A stretch of 64,000 nucleotides of DNA from Mesostigma viride (GCA_009746045.1 RPFO01000154.1:6769038-6833037), one strand, 5' to 3'. Positions 1 through 12,606 are shown, numbered from the stretch's first letter. Notes: generated by a model not told the origin, from the letters alone. A program made the numbers and translations.

Positions 1-58
1 CTCCCTCCCTCCCTCCCTCCCTCCCTCCCTCCCTCCCTCCCTCCCTCCCTCCCTCCCT
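1..58. repeat. (CCCT)n simple repeat
   Basis: Uninterrupted CTCC/CCCT tetranucleotide array cut by the left edge of the window. The 250 bases that follow (59-312) show no recognisable gene. Confidence 0.95.
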
Positions 59-312
59 GCCATGTTGGTCGGTATGCATGCATAACCATTGGTTCCTCAT
101 GAAGGTTGACCAACTGCAAATGTTGTACTTGTTTGATTTTTTTATGAATGTTGCCAACTGCCTTCCTTTCCAGGATCAAGGTGGAAGGCATGACTACTTG
201 CAATGCGACTGGCCACGTCCAGTGGGAAACGAAGGCAAAGAAGAGTCGCCATGACTAAGCTTTGCTCTAGCTTCAGCGTGGACGGGAAGCACGCCAGACA
301 GGTCCCCTAGGG

Positions 313-1200
313 TAGAGTTGTTGTCGATGGATGTTTGTAGATAGATGTTGTAGATAGATTAGACCGGTAGGACTGTTTGCACCCATCCATCCATCCATCC
401 ATCGGGGTTAATGCTCCGTGACTCCCCAACGGGAGCACGAGTCTAATTAATTAAAAAATTAATTCAGCGTGGACAACGGCCCTAGCTTCGAGGAATTAAT
501 TAAATCACCTCAGAGGGGGCAATACAACCCACCCACATGACAACGCGCATATACGACAACCCAGATCAAATACATTTAATTGCCTCATGCCCTCACCTGT
601 TAATTATATTATTCATCATGCATCGCGTGACGCAATTACGTGTAAATGAATGAATCAAGTGATTAATGATTCATGCATCATTACTTCTAGTCATTATGGG
701 GGCCCCTCCCACTGAGGACTTATAAGTATAAATTACTTAAGAGAGTTTTTTAGAGTTGTTGTCGATGGATGTTTGTAGATAGATGTTGTAGATAGATTAG
801 ACCGGTAGGACTGTTTGCACCCATCCATCCATCCATCCATCGGGGTTAATGCTCCGTGACTCCCCAACGGGAGCACGAGTCTAATTAATTAAAAAATTAA
901 TTCAGCGTGGACAACGGCCCTAGCTTCGAGGAATTAATTAAATCACCTCAGAGGGGGCAATACAACCCACCCACATGACAACGCGCATATACGACAACCC
1001 AGATCAAATACATTTAATTGCCTCATGCCCTCACCTGTTAATTATATTATTCATCATGCATCGCGTGACGCAATTACGTGTAAATGAATGAATCAAGTGA
1101 TTAATGATTCATGCATCATTACTTCTAGTCATTATGGGGGCCCCTCCCACTTGAGGACTTATAAGCATAAATGCTCACGTGACACAGTCACGTGCCTATT
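313..1200 (+). repeat. tandem duplication of a LINE-like 3' end, 438-bp period
   Basis: Copy 1 (about 313-735) and copy 2 (751-1170) are nearly identical and offset by 438 bp. Each holds a short CATC array, then GGGGTTAATGCTCC, a TGCTCC...GGAGCA inverted pair and AT-rich AATTAATT sequence. The same block follows the LINE coding fragment at 33.6-33.86 kb, so these are non-LTR 3' ends without coding sequence. Copy 2 ends in the hairpin CACGTGAC-ACA-GTCACGTG (about 1175-1193) and an ATTAATTAAT tail. 1200-1590 is AT-rich with no gene seen. Confidence 0.75.
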
Positions 1201-1593
1201 CATTAATTAATGAATGAATTATGGGGGCAAATTCACGAACGTTGTCTCGATTAACCTCAAGAGATAGATTAATTAGCAACAATTATATGCAAACGGACCT
1301 CCGAGGAAATGGAATATGGACCACAAATAACTTCATCATTAGGTGTACTTTGGATGTACAAAAATCTAGTGTCTAGTATTTACAAGTGGCTAAGATAGAG
1401 AAATCCCATAACGGGCTAGGTTCAATTATACGCAACTAAGGCAATCGCGCCACTTTACAAGTTGCCCGCCACCATGTATGCCAGCATGCCCATTACCACC
1501 ACGCACAAATCATGGAAGGCGGTGGAGGTGCACATTGCAAGTCATCCTCCTATCCTTCTACTAAATATGGGGCAAAGAAATGGAATTCTAAAA

Positions 1594-4500
1594 CTAGCAT
1601 CCATCCTCCCCTATGGTACCATGTTCTGGCACCGTAGCACGTTGAGCCTCATCTTCGTCGTGCTCGGCCGTTCCATGCGCATCATCCGACAGGTCATAGT
1701 CATCGTACTCCTTGGGCACACCCGCCAACTTGGCCCTGAGCACAGCTTCCGCGTATTGTGGCACGGATTGGTGTCCCTTGGCAGCAAAATCATACCCCAT
1801 CGTGGCACCCTTGCGAAGAACAGCTTGTACTTGTGGATCATCGAGCAGTTCCTCCATGCCATCGTAATAGAGGTACATGCGTTGTCCGCGTTGCATTACC
1901 TGCGCACAACCACGAAAATGCAGGTAAAGAGCCACTCCTGGCAATCTACATGAGAAAAGAGGACACTAGGCATTATGCGTGTGTGGGTGTGGTGGGGCCC
2001 GGCTGGCATGCGTGGATGGGTGGGTGGGGGGGCTGGCATGCGTGAGTGGGTGTGGTGGATGCGTGGCATGCGTGGATGAATAATATAAATTGCATAAATA
2101 AATCCCTCCATGCACAAACCCTGAGAATGGGCCCGGTACTTGTTGCTTAATATGAACATTGAATTGGAGTCAGCATGGCCCCTGGCATATATAACCCACC
2201 TTAGATGGTGGGCCTGCAAGCCCCCACTTACACTACATGATGCCCTAGTGTGGGTGAAAATTGCCTCCAATTTGTAGCCCATTCTGAGCTCATTTGGATA
2301 TATTAGTGGCATACACCACCCCTAGTGTGGGTGTACGTGCTAAGGCGCTCAAGGGACCTTGGTAGCCCCTGGCATATATAACCCACCCTAGATGGTGGGC
2401 CTGCAAGCCCTCACTTACACCACATGATGGCCTAGTGTGGGTGAACATTGCCTCCAATTTGTAGCCCATTCTGAGCTCATTTGGATATATTAGTGGCATA
2501 CACCACCCCTGGAGTGGGTGTACGTGCCAAGGCGCACAAGGGACCTTGGTAGCCCCTGGCATATATAACCCACCCTAGATGGTGGGCCTGCAAGCACCCA
2601 CTTACACTGCATGATGCTCTAGTGTGGGTGAACATTGCCTCCAATTTGTAGCCCATTCTGAGCTCATTTGGATATATTAGTGGCATACACCACCCCTAGT
2701 GTGGGTGTACGTGCTAAGGCGCACAAGGGACCTTGGTAGCCCTTGGCATATACAACCCACCTTAGATGGTGGGCCTGCAAGCCCCCACTTACACTACATG
2801 ATGCTCTAGTGTGGGTTAACATTGCCTCCAATTTGTAGCCCATTCTGAGCTCATTTGGATATATTAGTGTCATACACCACCACTAGTGTGGGTGTGCGTG
2901 CTAAGGCGCACAAGGGACATTCGGGGTGGTGTATGACACTAATATATCCAAATGAGCTCAGAATGGGCTACAAATTGGAGGCAATGTTCACCCACACTAG
3001 GGCATCATGCGGTGTAAGTGGGGGCTTGCAGGCCCACCATCTAGGGTGGGTTATATATGCCAGGGGCTACCAAGGTCCCTTGTGCGCCTTAGCACGTACA
3101 CCCACTCCAGGGGTGGTGTATGCCACTAATATATCCAAATGAGCTCAGAATGGGCTACAAATTGGAGGCAATGTTAACCCACACTAGGGCATCATGTAGT
3201 GTAAGTGGGGGCTTGCAGGCCCACCATCTAAGGTGGGTTATATATGCCAGGGGCTACCAAGGTCCCTTGTGCGCCTTAGCACGTACACCCACATTAGGGG
3301 TGGTGTATGCCACTAATATATCCAAATGAGCTCAGAATGGGCTACAAATTGGAGGCAATGTTCACCCACACTAGGCCATCATGTGGTGTAAGTGGGGGCT
3401 TGCAGGCCCACCATCTAGGGTGGGTTATATATGCCAGGGGCTACCAAGGTCCCTTGTGCGCCTTAGCACGTACACCCACATTAGGGGTGGTGTATGCCAC
3501 TAATATATCCAAATGAGCTCAGAATGGGCTACAAATTGGAGGCAATGTTCACCCACACTAGGGCATCATGTAGTGTAAGTGGGGGCTTGCAGGCCCACCA
3601 TCTAGGGTGGGTTATATATGCCAGGGGCTACCAAGGTCCCTTGTGCGCCTTAGCACGTACACCCACATTAGGGGTGGTGTATGCCACTAATATATCCAAA
3701 TGAGCTCAGAATGGGCTACAAATTGGAGGCAATGTTCACCCACACTAGGGCATCATGCGGTGTAAGTGGGGGCTTGCAGGCCCACCATCTAGGGTGGGTT
3801 ATATATGCCAGGGGCTACCAAGGTCCCTTGTGCGCCTTGGCAAGTACACCCACACTAGGGTGTCGTGGATGCGTGGCATGCGTGGATGGGTGTGGGGGGG
3901 GGCTGGCATGTGTGCGTGGGTGTCGTGGATGCGTCGTAGGACAATGATGGACAACAGCATGACGAAACATTATGCATGCAAGGCCATGTGGCCCGTCCGA
4001 TAATGAAAGACCATGCATTGAAGGCTAAACGAGCATTGCATACCTGCAGGAGGGGCTCGTTGGGCACATGCACACGTTCGCCCTTGGCATGAATACGGCC
4101 GCATGTCCCTGCGGTGCCCACTTGGACTACTTGGCCGGCGGTAGTGCCGCTTGCGCCGCCCCAACCCGTGGATTGGCGTACCTGCAAACCAGAGTGCCGG
4201 GGCATCATGGGAATATCATTCTAGTTACAATCTGACACAGCGCTCATTCATGTCTATCTAACTCAATGCATCATCTTATTAGTACAAGGGTGTGCATCGA
4301 GCCCCCAATACCGCTATTACGAGCAAGACACGCCACGCGGGCATCAAACAAGACAGCCGGCTATCCCACATGCATGCCATCACATCCACTTACAATACGG
4401 TTGCTGATCGTGTGCCGATTCTCCACACCGGACTGGGCCGTTCTCCACACCGCCCCCAACTTCTCCAGCAATTCCGCGGCGTGAAGCCCCACGCAATGCA

Positions 4501-7500
4501 AGTAGTAGCTTCCACAGTTGGCCCTGGGGAACCGCATCACTACGAGTCGGTGGAAACGCCTTGTGTCATCCATGAATTGGGCTCTCTCAGCCTCCGAGGG
4601 GCACTTGGAACGGCCTACCTCGTTAATGCTCTTGAAAAGACCCCAGACTTCCCTATAAAGCTCTCCGCGCTCCGTATCAAGCACGTCGAGCCAATGCAGG
4701 TGCTCGTTCAAAAGCTTCCGCGCTTCACTACCTGACAGCTGAACTGCTTTGTACTTGGGCGTGGCCTTGTCGCCAACCTGATTGGGGGCACATAACTCAA
4801 CTTTCCAGGAGCACTTGATCTCCTTCATCCGTCGGTTAAACCGCTCAATGCGCGAGGTTGATTCGGCAGCTGTGCCACCGATCATCTGTGTAACAATCGT
4901 GGGAGTGGAATCACCATGTTGTGCACCAACCGCAACAGCAACGCATATTAGTATGCAATGCCCATGCACAAGCATAGCGCACAGTAAGTGGGCGGGTCTA
5001 CATGCATGATGCATGTTTTCAAGCACCTAAAAACAAACGCCCACCCTGCATGCCACCTACTGACCCACACACCTAATTATCAGGCTTCCCATGTCAACCA
5101 TGAACCTTGCCGCGCATGGGAACTTGCCGATTGACATGCAACTATATTATGAAACCCTTGAAAAACAACTAGAAACTGCATTGATTGGGCTATGTTTGCT
5201 AGCATTTGGCAACTATTTTCCGATTGATGTGAATGCCAAGAACAACTATATAACACCAATTGGTTACCTCAGTTTGGATGATCTTGAGAAGGGCCTCCAC
5301 AATGCGCGTGACGCAGTGCTCCCAGTCGAACCCGTATTGCCACGCTGGGATACCGGGAATCAGGTCATGGTCGCTCTTCCGGTCCATCGGCATGGTACGG
5401 TGGACCCGAAGCAAAGCACTTGAGGGAAGTGCCTTGCCCGATGTCCGTGCCGACCGGCGTTGGCTTGCCCTGGCTCCGCCATCGCTTGGCTGCGCGTCAG
5501 TGGAGGTCTCGTCATCAGGGTACAACGCGAGATTGATCGTTGGGCCCACGGTCGTGTCGGTGGTGTACTTTCGGAGCTCCAGCTCCGACTCCCACGCTGG
5601 CCCAGTACGAGGTTGCCCGGCAAACCATTTGTTGATTTCCCTCGCCTCGCGAACCCCCATGAAATGGCGGCGGGCGAATTCCGGGAGCGTCTCCCCTGGG
5701 AGGGGATGGGCCATCTGAAAAAGAACGAAGCGGTCGTCCTCGTGCGCATCACAAAGATGGCAAAAGTGCTTGTCGGGGTCCGACATGCCACCGCACCCTG
5801 AATGAAGGAAGCACACAGCCCACAGAAAACAAGTCACCATTGCATGCCAAACTTAATTGCTCATAATAACCATTGCAACACCAGCCTGCGCTCGATGCGG
5901 GCAACTCCGTGGCAAGGCAAGGGAGGTCACGCAGGCAGGGGGGGGGGCACGTGGCATGTGCCGCGCACACGAGCGTGCAATAAGAGCTGGCAAAAGCATG
6001 GCAAGGCAAGGGAGGTGACGCAGGCAAGGGGGGGGCACGTGGCACGCGCCGCGCACACGAGCGTGCAATAAGAGCGGGCAACTCCGTGGCAAGGCAAGGG
6101 AGGTGACGCAGGCAAGGGGGGGCACGTGGCATGTGCCGCGCACACGAGCGTGCAATAAGAGCGGGCAAAGCCATGGCAAGGCAACTTAGGGAGGTCACGC
6201 AGGCAAGGGGGGGGCACGTGGCACGCGCCGCGCACACGAGCGTGCAATAAGAGCGGGCAAAGCCATGGCAGCAAGCGAGGTGACGCAGGCAAGGGGGGGG
6301 GCACGTGGCACGCGCCGCGAACACGAGCGTGCAATAAGAGCGGGCAAAGCCATGGCAAGGCAAGCGAGGTCACGCAGGCAAGGGGGGGGGCACGTGGCAC
6401 GCGCCGCGCACACGAGCGTGCAATAAGAGCGGGCAAAGCCATGGCCCAGCAAGCGAGGTGACGCAGGCAAGAGGGGGGGCACGTGGCATGTGCCGCGCAC
6501 ACGAGCGTGCAATAAGAGCGGGCAAAGCCATGGCAAGGCAAGGGAGGTCACGCAGGCAAGGGGGGGGGCACGTGGCACGCGCCGCGCACACGAGCGTGCA
6601 ATAAGAGCGGGCAAAAGCATGGCAAGGCAAGGGAGGTGACGCAGGCAGGGGGGGGGCACGTGGCATGTGCCGCGCACACGAGCGTGCAATAAGAGCGGGC
6701 AAAGCCATGGCAAGGCAAGCGAGGTCACGCAGGCAAAGGGACAGACCTAAACACCGACCATGGCACATCAAGAGCGACGGAACTTATGGAAGGCTGCCCG
6801 GGTCCGGAAGCTAAGGGGGGGGGGGTGGTGGTGGGCGTGGGGGGTTGGGGCATTTGAAACGAGAAATACCGTACCTCGCATCGCCCACTGCCATGCCATG
6901 TCGCCGAGGATGAAGACCCGGAACTTGATCATGATCTCCACACCATCGAGCACCACGGGGATCTCATGCCCGGCCAGGTACTTGATGACCTCCAGCCACG
7001 CTGCTGCATTCTTGAGCAGGTTCGCTCGCTTGTCACCCCCGGGGGATTCTAGGTTGACTGACACCCAGTCTGGCCTCTGCCATAGGTCTGGGAATGCTGG
7101 GTCGACTGGGCGTATCGACATCGCTAGCATGTTCATCGTGCCGGCGCCTAAGCGGGTTCGATGACCATCGCCGCCGCAGCCGATGTCCAGCTTAGCCCGT
7201 TTCGTGACCTTCATGTCCCGCCACACTGGTGAATCGGGGTTTTCCAGGAAAAGCCTCATCACCATCAACTGCACACAGCACATGCGGGCGCGCAAGTCAC
7301 AATTTATAACTCCAAGGCAGATTTAGGTAACCGTGACAGCACATACATGCTAGGACGATGTAAGGAAAATTCCAGTTAATGAACACGCGGGGGGAAAAAA
7401 TGTGCAATTCAGATTGACACTAGCTTTCCACTGACCTGAGCTGAGTTGGTGGGGTGATTTTGCCAGCCGTAGACGCCTGTCTCGAAGTCCGGCATCGCGG

Positions 7501-8601
7501 TGACATCCTCAGCGATGTTCGTGCGATATAGTGGTACGATGCTGTCCACTCTCTCGGTCTGGTCCTTGCGGGCTTGTTGGATTAACTGCTCGCAGGGGAC
7601 TACAGGCCCAAGGATTTTCTTGGCCCCGGCTGTGACCCTCACGGAGCATCCGCCTGGGATTGTATCGCGCAGCTTCACCCACAAGCGTGCGTCTCTCACG
7701 TCCCTGCTGTGCTTGGCTATGGCGCGCTCGTCAAACCTGCGCTTGTCGCGCGCGGGGAGGGACAAGAGGACCCCTTGAGATGACAACCTGGTCTCCCCCG
7801 TCCCGATGTGCTTCTTCAGGATCTCCTGGTCAGGCCACGCGACGGGTGCAGGGGGCCGCTTGTGCTGCAGCGTAGCGATGCGCGTTCTCATAATCCTCAG
7901 CATCGGCAGTGACTTTTTTGCCATGCCGATGCTAAAGGACATGAGGCTGTCCCGCGCACCCAGCAGAGCATCTCGCCTCGTTACCAAGGTCTTCTTGTTG
8001 CGCCTGTGGACCACATCAGCCAGTTCACCATCTGCATTCATGGTGAGACACCTGCGGGAGCGATCCAGCTCCCTCTGCAGCTCAAAAACTGGCCACTTCT
8101 CCATTTCCTTGAGCTTCTCCTTCTTGCGGTCCACCTCGGCGTCCAGCTGGGCGCACTCCGCCGTAACCTCCTCCAGCTTCCTCTTCAGGGCTGCCCTCGG
8201 CTCCCGGGCATCCTCCTCTTGCAAGGTCTTGATCTCATCTTGCAGCTCCAGGTAGTCTTTGATGCTGGTGTTAAGCACGCCTTGTCTAAAGGCCAAGTCA
8301 GCCTGGAGCTGCGCGATGGATGCGAGGAGCTGTTGCTCTCTCGCTGCCCACTGTCCTCGCTCTTCCAATAGAGCGCCATCTGCATCGGAGAGGGGCAGTA
8401 GGAACCCTTTCAATATTGCCCGAATCAAGTCTGGGATGCTTCCATCCATCCCAGCTGGCAGAGCATTTACAAATCCCAAATGGCGAGCGAGGCCCTTGAA
8501 GGCCATGACTTCACCATCGGTGAGGCCAGCTATTTCTATCTTATTGTGCTTGCCCGTATTGCTCAAATGGTCTTCCAGCAGGACTTGGTGAACACGTAAC
8601 G
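1594..8601 (-). CDS. transposase-like protein gene, six visible exons, 5' end missing
   Basis: Exons by GT-AG and phase: 8601-7436, 7268-6875, 5797-5268, 4885-4394, 4181-4044, 1899-1594, giving about 1,007 residues. The first visible exon opens after an AG with two bases of a split codon, so the start lies upstream. It encodes a long charged coiled coil (ALKRKLEEVTAECAQLDAEV). Exons 2-3 join as FRVFILGDMAWQWAMRG/CGGMSDPDKHFCHLC. An Asp in a strand followed by CxxC is the arrangement seen in several DDE transposase families. Exon 4 has YYLHCVGLHAAELLEKLGAVW...GVENRH, like the Y-x-H-x(3-5)-H...E-x-x-N segment of transposase-derived proteins. The last exon is acidic (EYDDYDLSDD) and ends at a stop at 1594. 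The family is inferred; the catalytic triad is not proven. Confidence 0.6.
1975..2085 (+). repeat. GT-rich GGCATGCGTGGATGGGTG-type repeat, left flank of satellite
   Basis: Irregular tandem GGCATGCGTGG / GGGTGTGG units. A similar block at 3855-3935 flanks the other side of the 187-bp satellite, so the satellite sits between two related GT-rich blocks. Confidence 0.6.
2150..3862. repeat. 187-bp satellite, two arrays head to head
   Basis: About four units lie in one orientation (2150-2890) and five in the other (2930-3862), with unit starts at 3120, 3307, 3494 and 3681. Each unit contains GATATATTAGTGGCATACAC (or its complement) and AATTTGTAGCCCATTCTGAG. Every unit carries one open frame beginning M-P/T-L-I-Y-P-N-E-L-R-M-G. 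This is probably only a consequence of the repeat, because 187 is not a multiple of 3 and the frame is not shared between units. The two units next to the centre share the same variant base (MTL instead of MPL), as expected of an inverted duplication. The whole array lies in the last intron of the transposase-like gene. Confidence 0.9.
3855..3935 (+). repeat. GT-rich repeat, right flank of satellite
   Basis: GGGTGTCGTGGATGCGTGGCATGCGTGG units matching 1975-2085 in direct orientation. Confidence 0.6.
5897..6745 (+). repeat. ~88-bp minisatellite, nine or more copies
   Basis: Units of 86-93 bp containing GCACGTGGCA(T/C)G(T/C)GCCGCG, a G7-G9 run, CACGAGCGTGCAATAAGAGC and CATGGCAAGGCAAG. It lies in the intron between 6875 and 5797 of the transposase-like gene. 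All long open frames here arise from the repeat. Confidence 0.9.
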
Positions 8602-8786
8602 CTGCATGGAACAAGGTAGTGGTGGACACAAATCAATATGAGGGTTTCAGGGGACCGTAGTGGGTAGATTTTTTTTGAGTGAGTAAAAATTCAGCTTTTA
8701 TTTCATATCATTCCTATGTCAATTGGGAAGTCTCTGTGTTGATTGGAACCTGTAACTATAGCGACTAATTGTTGATGACACCACTA

Positions 8787-9295
8787 GTTGAGGGTACTAC
8801 CCCGCCCCCACCATACACCAATGGTGAGCTACAAATGCATGCACCAAGCAAGAAAAAATAAACCCAAGACTGCAAAAATATGAGAAACAAGACCCCCTAT
8901 TATTAACAAAGGAATTTGCCATCATAACGAGCTGAAATTTTGCAGCAGTGCGGTTCAGCCCCCTCGGCCCTCGGCCAGTTTTGAATACAAGTACGTGGTG
9001 TTGATCATTTTACAATGTGATTGGTCTGATTTCACTAATTAAGAGGGAAAAAAGACGCGACTTTGGGAGAGAAACTGATTAACTATGAGGAATACTCATT
9101 CTTTTACTGAGCTGAATAGCCACAATGTTTCACCAAGGGGGCAGCTACATGGGAGTACGTGGTTTGCATAAGAACGGTTTGCCCATTCTCCTAAATGATA
9201 ATATTCGTCCTAAATAGCGTCGTTTTCTTTAGCTCACCACCGGTGCGTGGTTGGGGGTAACCCCCAATAACCCCCAACAAAAAAGTACCCCCAAC
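8787..9295. mobile_element. possible MITE / inverted-repeat element
   Basis: The left end reads GTTGAGGGTAC...CCCCCACCATACACC...GGTGAGCTA. The right end, reverse-complemented, reads GTTGGGGGTAC...CCCCCAACCACGCACC...GGTGAGCTA. The ends match imperfectly over about 45 bp with a length difference of ~20 bp. There is no coding capacity and no clear target duplication. 8602-8786 and 9296-11250 show no gene I can support. Confidence 0.35.
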
Positions 9296-10327
9296 AAGTG
9301 CAGTGGGATAAATGCCCAACAAACATCATCTTCACGGTCCCCAAGCATTATTGGATATGCTTCAAATGCATTACATTTATAAAAGGTATTTTTGGTGGGG
9401 TGCTAGGGATGTCCCCTCCCCTTCAGATGAATCGCAGAGTTCTAAGCAAAGAAACAATTCCAAAGCAAAGAACCAACTCCATTATTAACATACAGCTACC
9501 AATGCACTCGGTGCACTAAATTACATGCAAGAGGCCTACCTCCATTTGCTCAATTGCACAAGTAAAACAGTCACGTCATTGCTAATATCCTAGGCACACA
9601 ACTGCTCACAACACAAGACCGTTTTTCCCAATGCTGTGAGAATATATTATTTCAAAGCCTGTGAGAATCTCAGCTGGGCTAGTGAATATCTGAAGGATGA
9701 GCTGTGAGGGAGAACGAGGAATGTAAACTGAAAAGGAAGTTTATGTTGGAACACAAGGTTTTTTCCAGTTCAGAACCAGTAATGGCTTCAATTGTAAATT
9801 AAAGCACGCCAGCAGTATCAAAATGCATGGAGCCACTTAAAGCTGTAAAGTCTTCAACCTAGAAGGAGGCCTAAAATGCATGGAAAGGATGTCCACGTGG
9901 GTTTGTTGCCATGTACGTACCTTCCACGAGGGTGGCCAACGTTGCCACTGGCTGTTGCCTTTGGGAGATTTTATCAGGCATCTGCATGCAGCAAACGGGT
10001 ACATTTTGCATTGCAGAAACGATTGCATACTACGCATGTTCATAGCGTCAGGCGAGTGCGGGACACAAGTTCACTGCGATAAATTGCGACGGCAGTGCAG
10101 GGCGCGTATACGAACGTGATGCACCAATACTGCGTGCACCGAGACGTGGCATCGCAGGCGTGGCAGTGCTGCACATTGTTTCTAAACGACAGTGCAGCAC
10201 ATTGCACCACGGCACGTGACTAATTAAACCAAAGCCTGGCCTTAAAGCCTAGAAAAAGCCGACACGGTGTTGCCTGCAAGGGGCAGCGCTTGTTGTGGCC
10301 GGCAAAGGAACTTGAAATGCCAGGAAC

Positions 10328-10837
10328 TTGACAAAGATTAACCTGGCATGCGCCAGCAATCTTAAGCAGTCTAATCAGCATCCACGCTTCAACAAAAAAA
10401 CCCACCTTATTTCGTCATTCGGAATGTCGTCGGCAGTTAGGTCGCGCCAGTTCCCGGGTCGCCTGGGCACTCGCAAGGCCTGCACACAGAGTAACTGCGC
10501 CGAAATGCACAGGTGCTTTACGACAAACTGCAGGAAACCAAAATTACCTTATAGCACCTTTTCCGAAGCTCGGGCATACGGTCGCATCCCGCTGCGAGTT
10601 TTCAAAAGCAATATAATGCAACGTCCTGACCCTCGAGCCCGTTTTCCCAGTTTCTGCGCACCCATTGGACAAGAAATTCAAATTTCGCGGCGACCGGCGC
10701 AACGCCACAACACGCACGACTTAAAATCAGGTCTAAAACTTGCAAAACAATCATATTTCTCCCTACATTTATCCTCCTCGACCACTCTGGCTGGCAGCCA
10801 TGACCTCCAAGTGCCGTTCAACGTCCCTAACGTCTAA
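10328..10837 (+). other. unrecognised 169-codon open frame
   Basis: Opens with MTKINLACASNLKQSNQHPRF. No domain, signal peptide or membrane segment is recognised, and its composition is like translated noncoding DNA. The stretch is CG-richer than its AT-rich left flank and could be a promoter or first-exon region. I would not treat it as a gene without transcript support. Confidence 0.12.
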
Positions 10838-11252
10838 AACAACGTAATTTACGTTGCTATGCATCGTCCAGCCAAAAATACAGTACAGTAATGTCAACGA
10901 TGCGGGTCAGACTGGGTCGACAGGGAGTCGTGCTTGAACTTCCCAAGTTTTATGGGGGAATCTCGCGAAACCTTAGAAACATTTTTGCCCAGCATTTGTG
11001 CTTGACAGTACGGTACGTGCGCTGGTTGGTCCTCTGACAGTTCCCTGTGCCAGGGCCAACCGGCTGCCCGTCAGTTGCCCCCGTTCAGAAAGTTTCGTCG
11101 AACTTTACTTCAGATTTGGAAATCATGAACGTGCGGTTGGAGTTTCGCGGGGGAACCCAAGTTCGCAAGTAATCCGCCAATGATGCGCTTCGAACACTTG
11201 CCCGCTAAAAATTCAACAGCCGCTCCGGCTGGCCACTTAAACGAAACTTGAT

Positions 11253-11971
11253 GCCTCCCTCCCTCCCTCCCTCCCTCCCTCCCTCCCTCCCTCCCTCCCT
11301 CCCTCCCTCCCTCCCTCCCTCCCTCCCTCCCTCCCTCCCTCCCTCCCTCCCTCCCTCCCTCCCTCCCTCCCTCCCTCCCTCCCTCCCTCCCTCCCTCCCT
11401 CCCTCCCTCCTCCTCCCTCCCTCCCTCCCTCCCTCCCTCCCTCCCTCCCTCCCTCCTCCCTCCCTCCCTCCCTCCCTCCCTCCCTCCCTCCCTCCCTCCC
11501 TCCCTCCCTCCCTCCCTCCCTCCCTCCCTCCCTCCCTCCCTCCCTCCTCCCTCCCTCCCTCCCTCCCTCCCTCCCTCCCTCCCTCCTCCCTCCCTCCCTC
11601 CTCCCTCCCTCCCTCCCTCCCTCCCTCCCTCCCTCCCTCCTCCCTCCCTCCCTCCCTCCCTCCCTCCTCCCTCCTCCCTCCCTCCCTCCCTCCCTCCTCC
11701 TCCCTCCCTCCCTCCCCCCTCCTCCCTCCCTCCCTCCCTCCCTCCCTCCTCCCTCCCTCCCTCCCTCCCTCCCTCCCTCCCTCCCTCCCTCCCTCCCTCC
11801 CTCCCTCCCTCCTCCCTCCCTCCCTCCCTCCCTCCCTCCCTCCCTCCCTCCTCTCCCTCCCTCCCTCCCTCCCTCCCTCCCTCCCTCCTCCCTCCCTCCC
11901 TCCCTCCCTCCCTCCCTCCCTCCCTCCCTCCCTCCCTCCCTCCCTCCCTCCCTCCCTCCCTCCCTCCCTCC
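11253..11971. repeat. long (CCCT)n array with CTCC slips
   Basis: About 720 bp of CCCT/CTCC units interrupted by single-unit length changes. The open frames on both strands (Leu-Pro-Pro-Ser or Gly-Arg-Glu-Gly) are artefacts of the repeat. Confidence 0.97.
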
Positions 11972-12243
11972 GCGCGACACACCTGCCGCCCAACGCGCGG
12001 GTCGCCTGCGAGCTGGCGGGCACACAGTAGTTCTACACCAAGGGCGAGTATAGAAAGCTCTACCCAGCTAGTGTGCGATGCTCGCGTGGCATGCGCATGC
12101 GTCCAGGGAGGGGTTGATGCGGGCATGCGGCCCAAGACGCCCCCCTGTGCTCCGGGCATGGCACAGTGCGTGTTCCTTACGCAGCCCAAGGGGAATGAGA
12201 CGACCTCGGGAGCCCCTCGGGCGCGTGCGGCCGTGCGCCTGCC

Positions 12244-12606
12244 ATGGTGGCTTCAAGGGCGCAGCTTACTCTGAGCCGCGATCCCGTCAAAAGGGGTGCA
12301 GGCCCGCGAGGACCTCCCCTCCGGGCAGCAATCGTGATCACGTCCCTGGCGATCCTTGGGGGGCTCTCCATGGTGGTGGTGACTGCTCTCTGCATCTACT
12401 TTACCTGGTTACGCCTACTGAGGCCACCTCCACGGCAAGCTAGGAGATGGACGTGGAGGGATTCCTTCGCAAGCGGAGCCCTTCCCCCCCTGAAAGGGGA
12501 CGCAGTCACTGCTGTGATACCAGGTGCGTCGTGCCTCAGTGCCCTTATAATTTCATCAGCCTTGCCCTTATTCTACCCTTGTTCATCAGCGTATTCAAAC
12601 AGGTGA
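12244..12606 (+). CDS. possible exon with one transmembrane segment
   Basis: The frame encodes about 120 residues. A strongly hydrophobic stretch ([19 protein letters not shown] continuing to [10 protein letters not shown], about residues 28-57) is followed by a basic, Arg/Pro-rich tail, as in a single-pass membrane protein. A candidate donor GTGCGT follows VIPG at about 12525. An in-frame TGA at 12196 bounds it upstream. The flanking 12.0-12.25 kb is GC-rich and cysteine-rich in two other frames, so an upstream exon is possible. No family is recognised. 12.6-14.8 kb shows no supportable gene. Confidence 0.25.
   Translation: MVASRAQLTLSRDPVKRGAGPRGPPLRAAIVITSLAILGGLSMVVVTALCIYFTWLRLLRPPPRQARRWTWRDSFASGALPPLKGDAVTAVIPGASCLSALIISSALPLFYPCSSAYSNR

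Noticed and set aside
2290-3703. Repeated 69-codon open frame MPLIYPNELRMGYKLEAM
   Set aside because: It follows the 187-bp satellite unit, changes frame between units and has no splice or expression evidence.
4782-5009. Plus-strand frames opposite the transposase-like exons (also 5260-5801, 7500-8591)
   Set aside because: Shadows of the minus-strand exons, which have domain motifs, splice sites and consistent phase.
5749-6771. 200-codon minus-strand frames rich in Cys, Ala and Pro
   Set aside because: Products of the ~88-bp minisatellite; the transposase-like gene reads through this region as an intron.
11110-12189. Gly-Arg-Glu-Gly and Leu-Pro-Pro-Ser open frames of 250-360 codons
   Set aside because: They translate the CCCT array only; the same applies to 41.8-43.6 kb and 59.2-60.4 kb.
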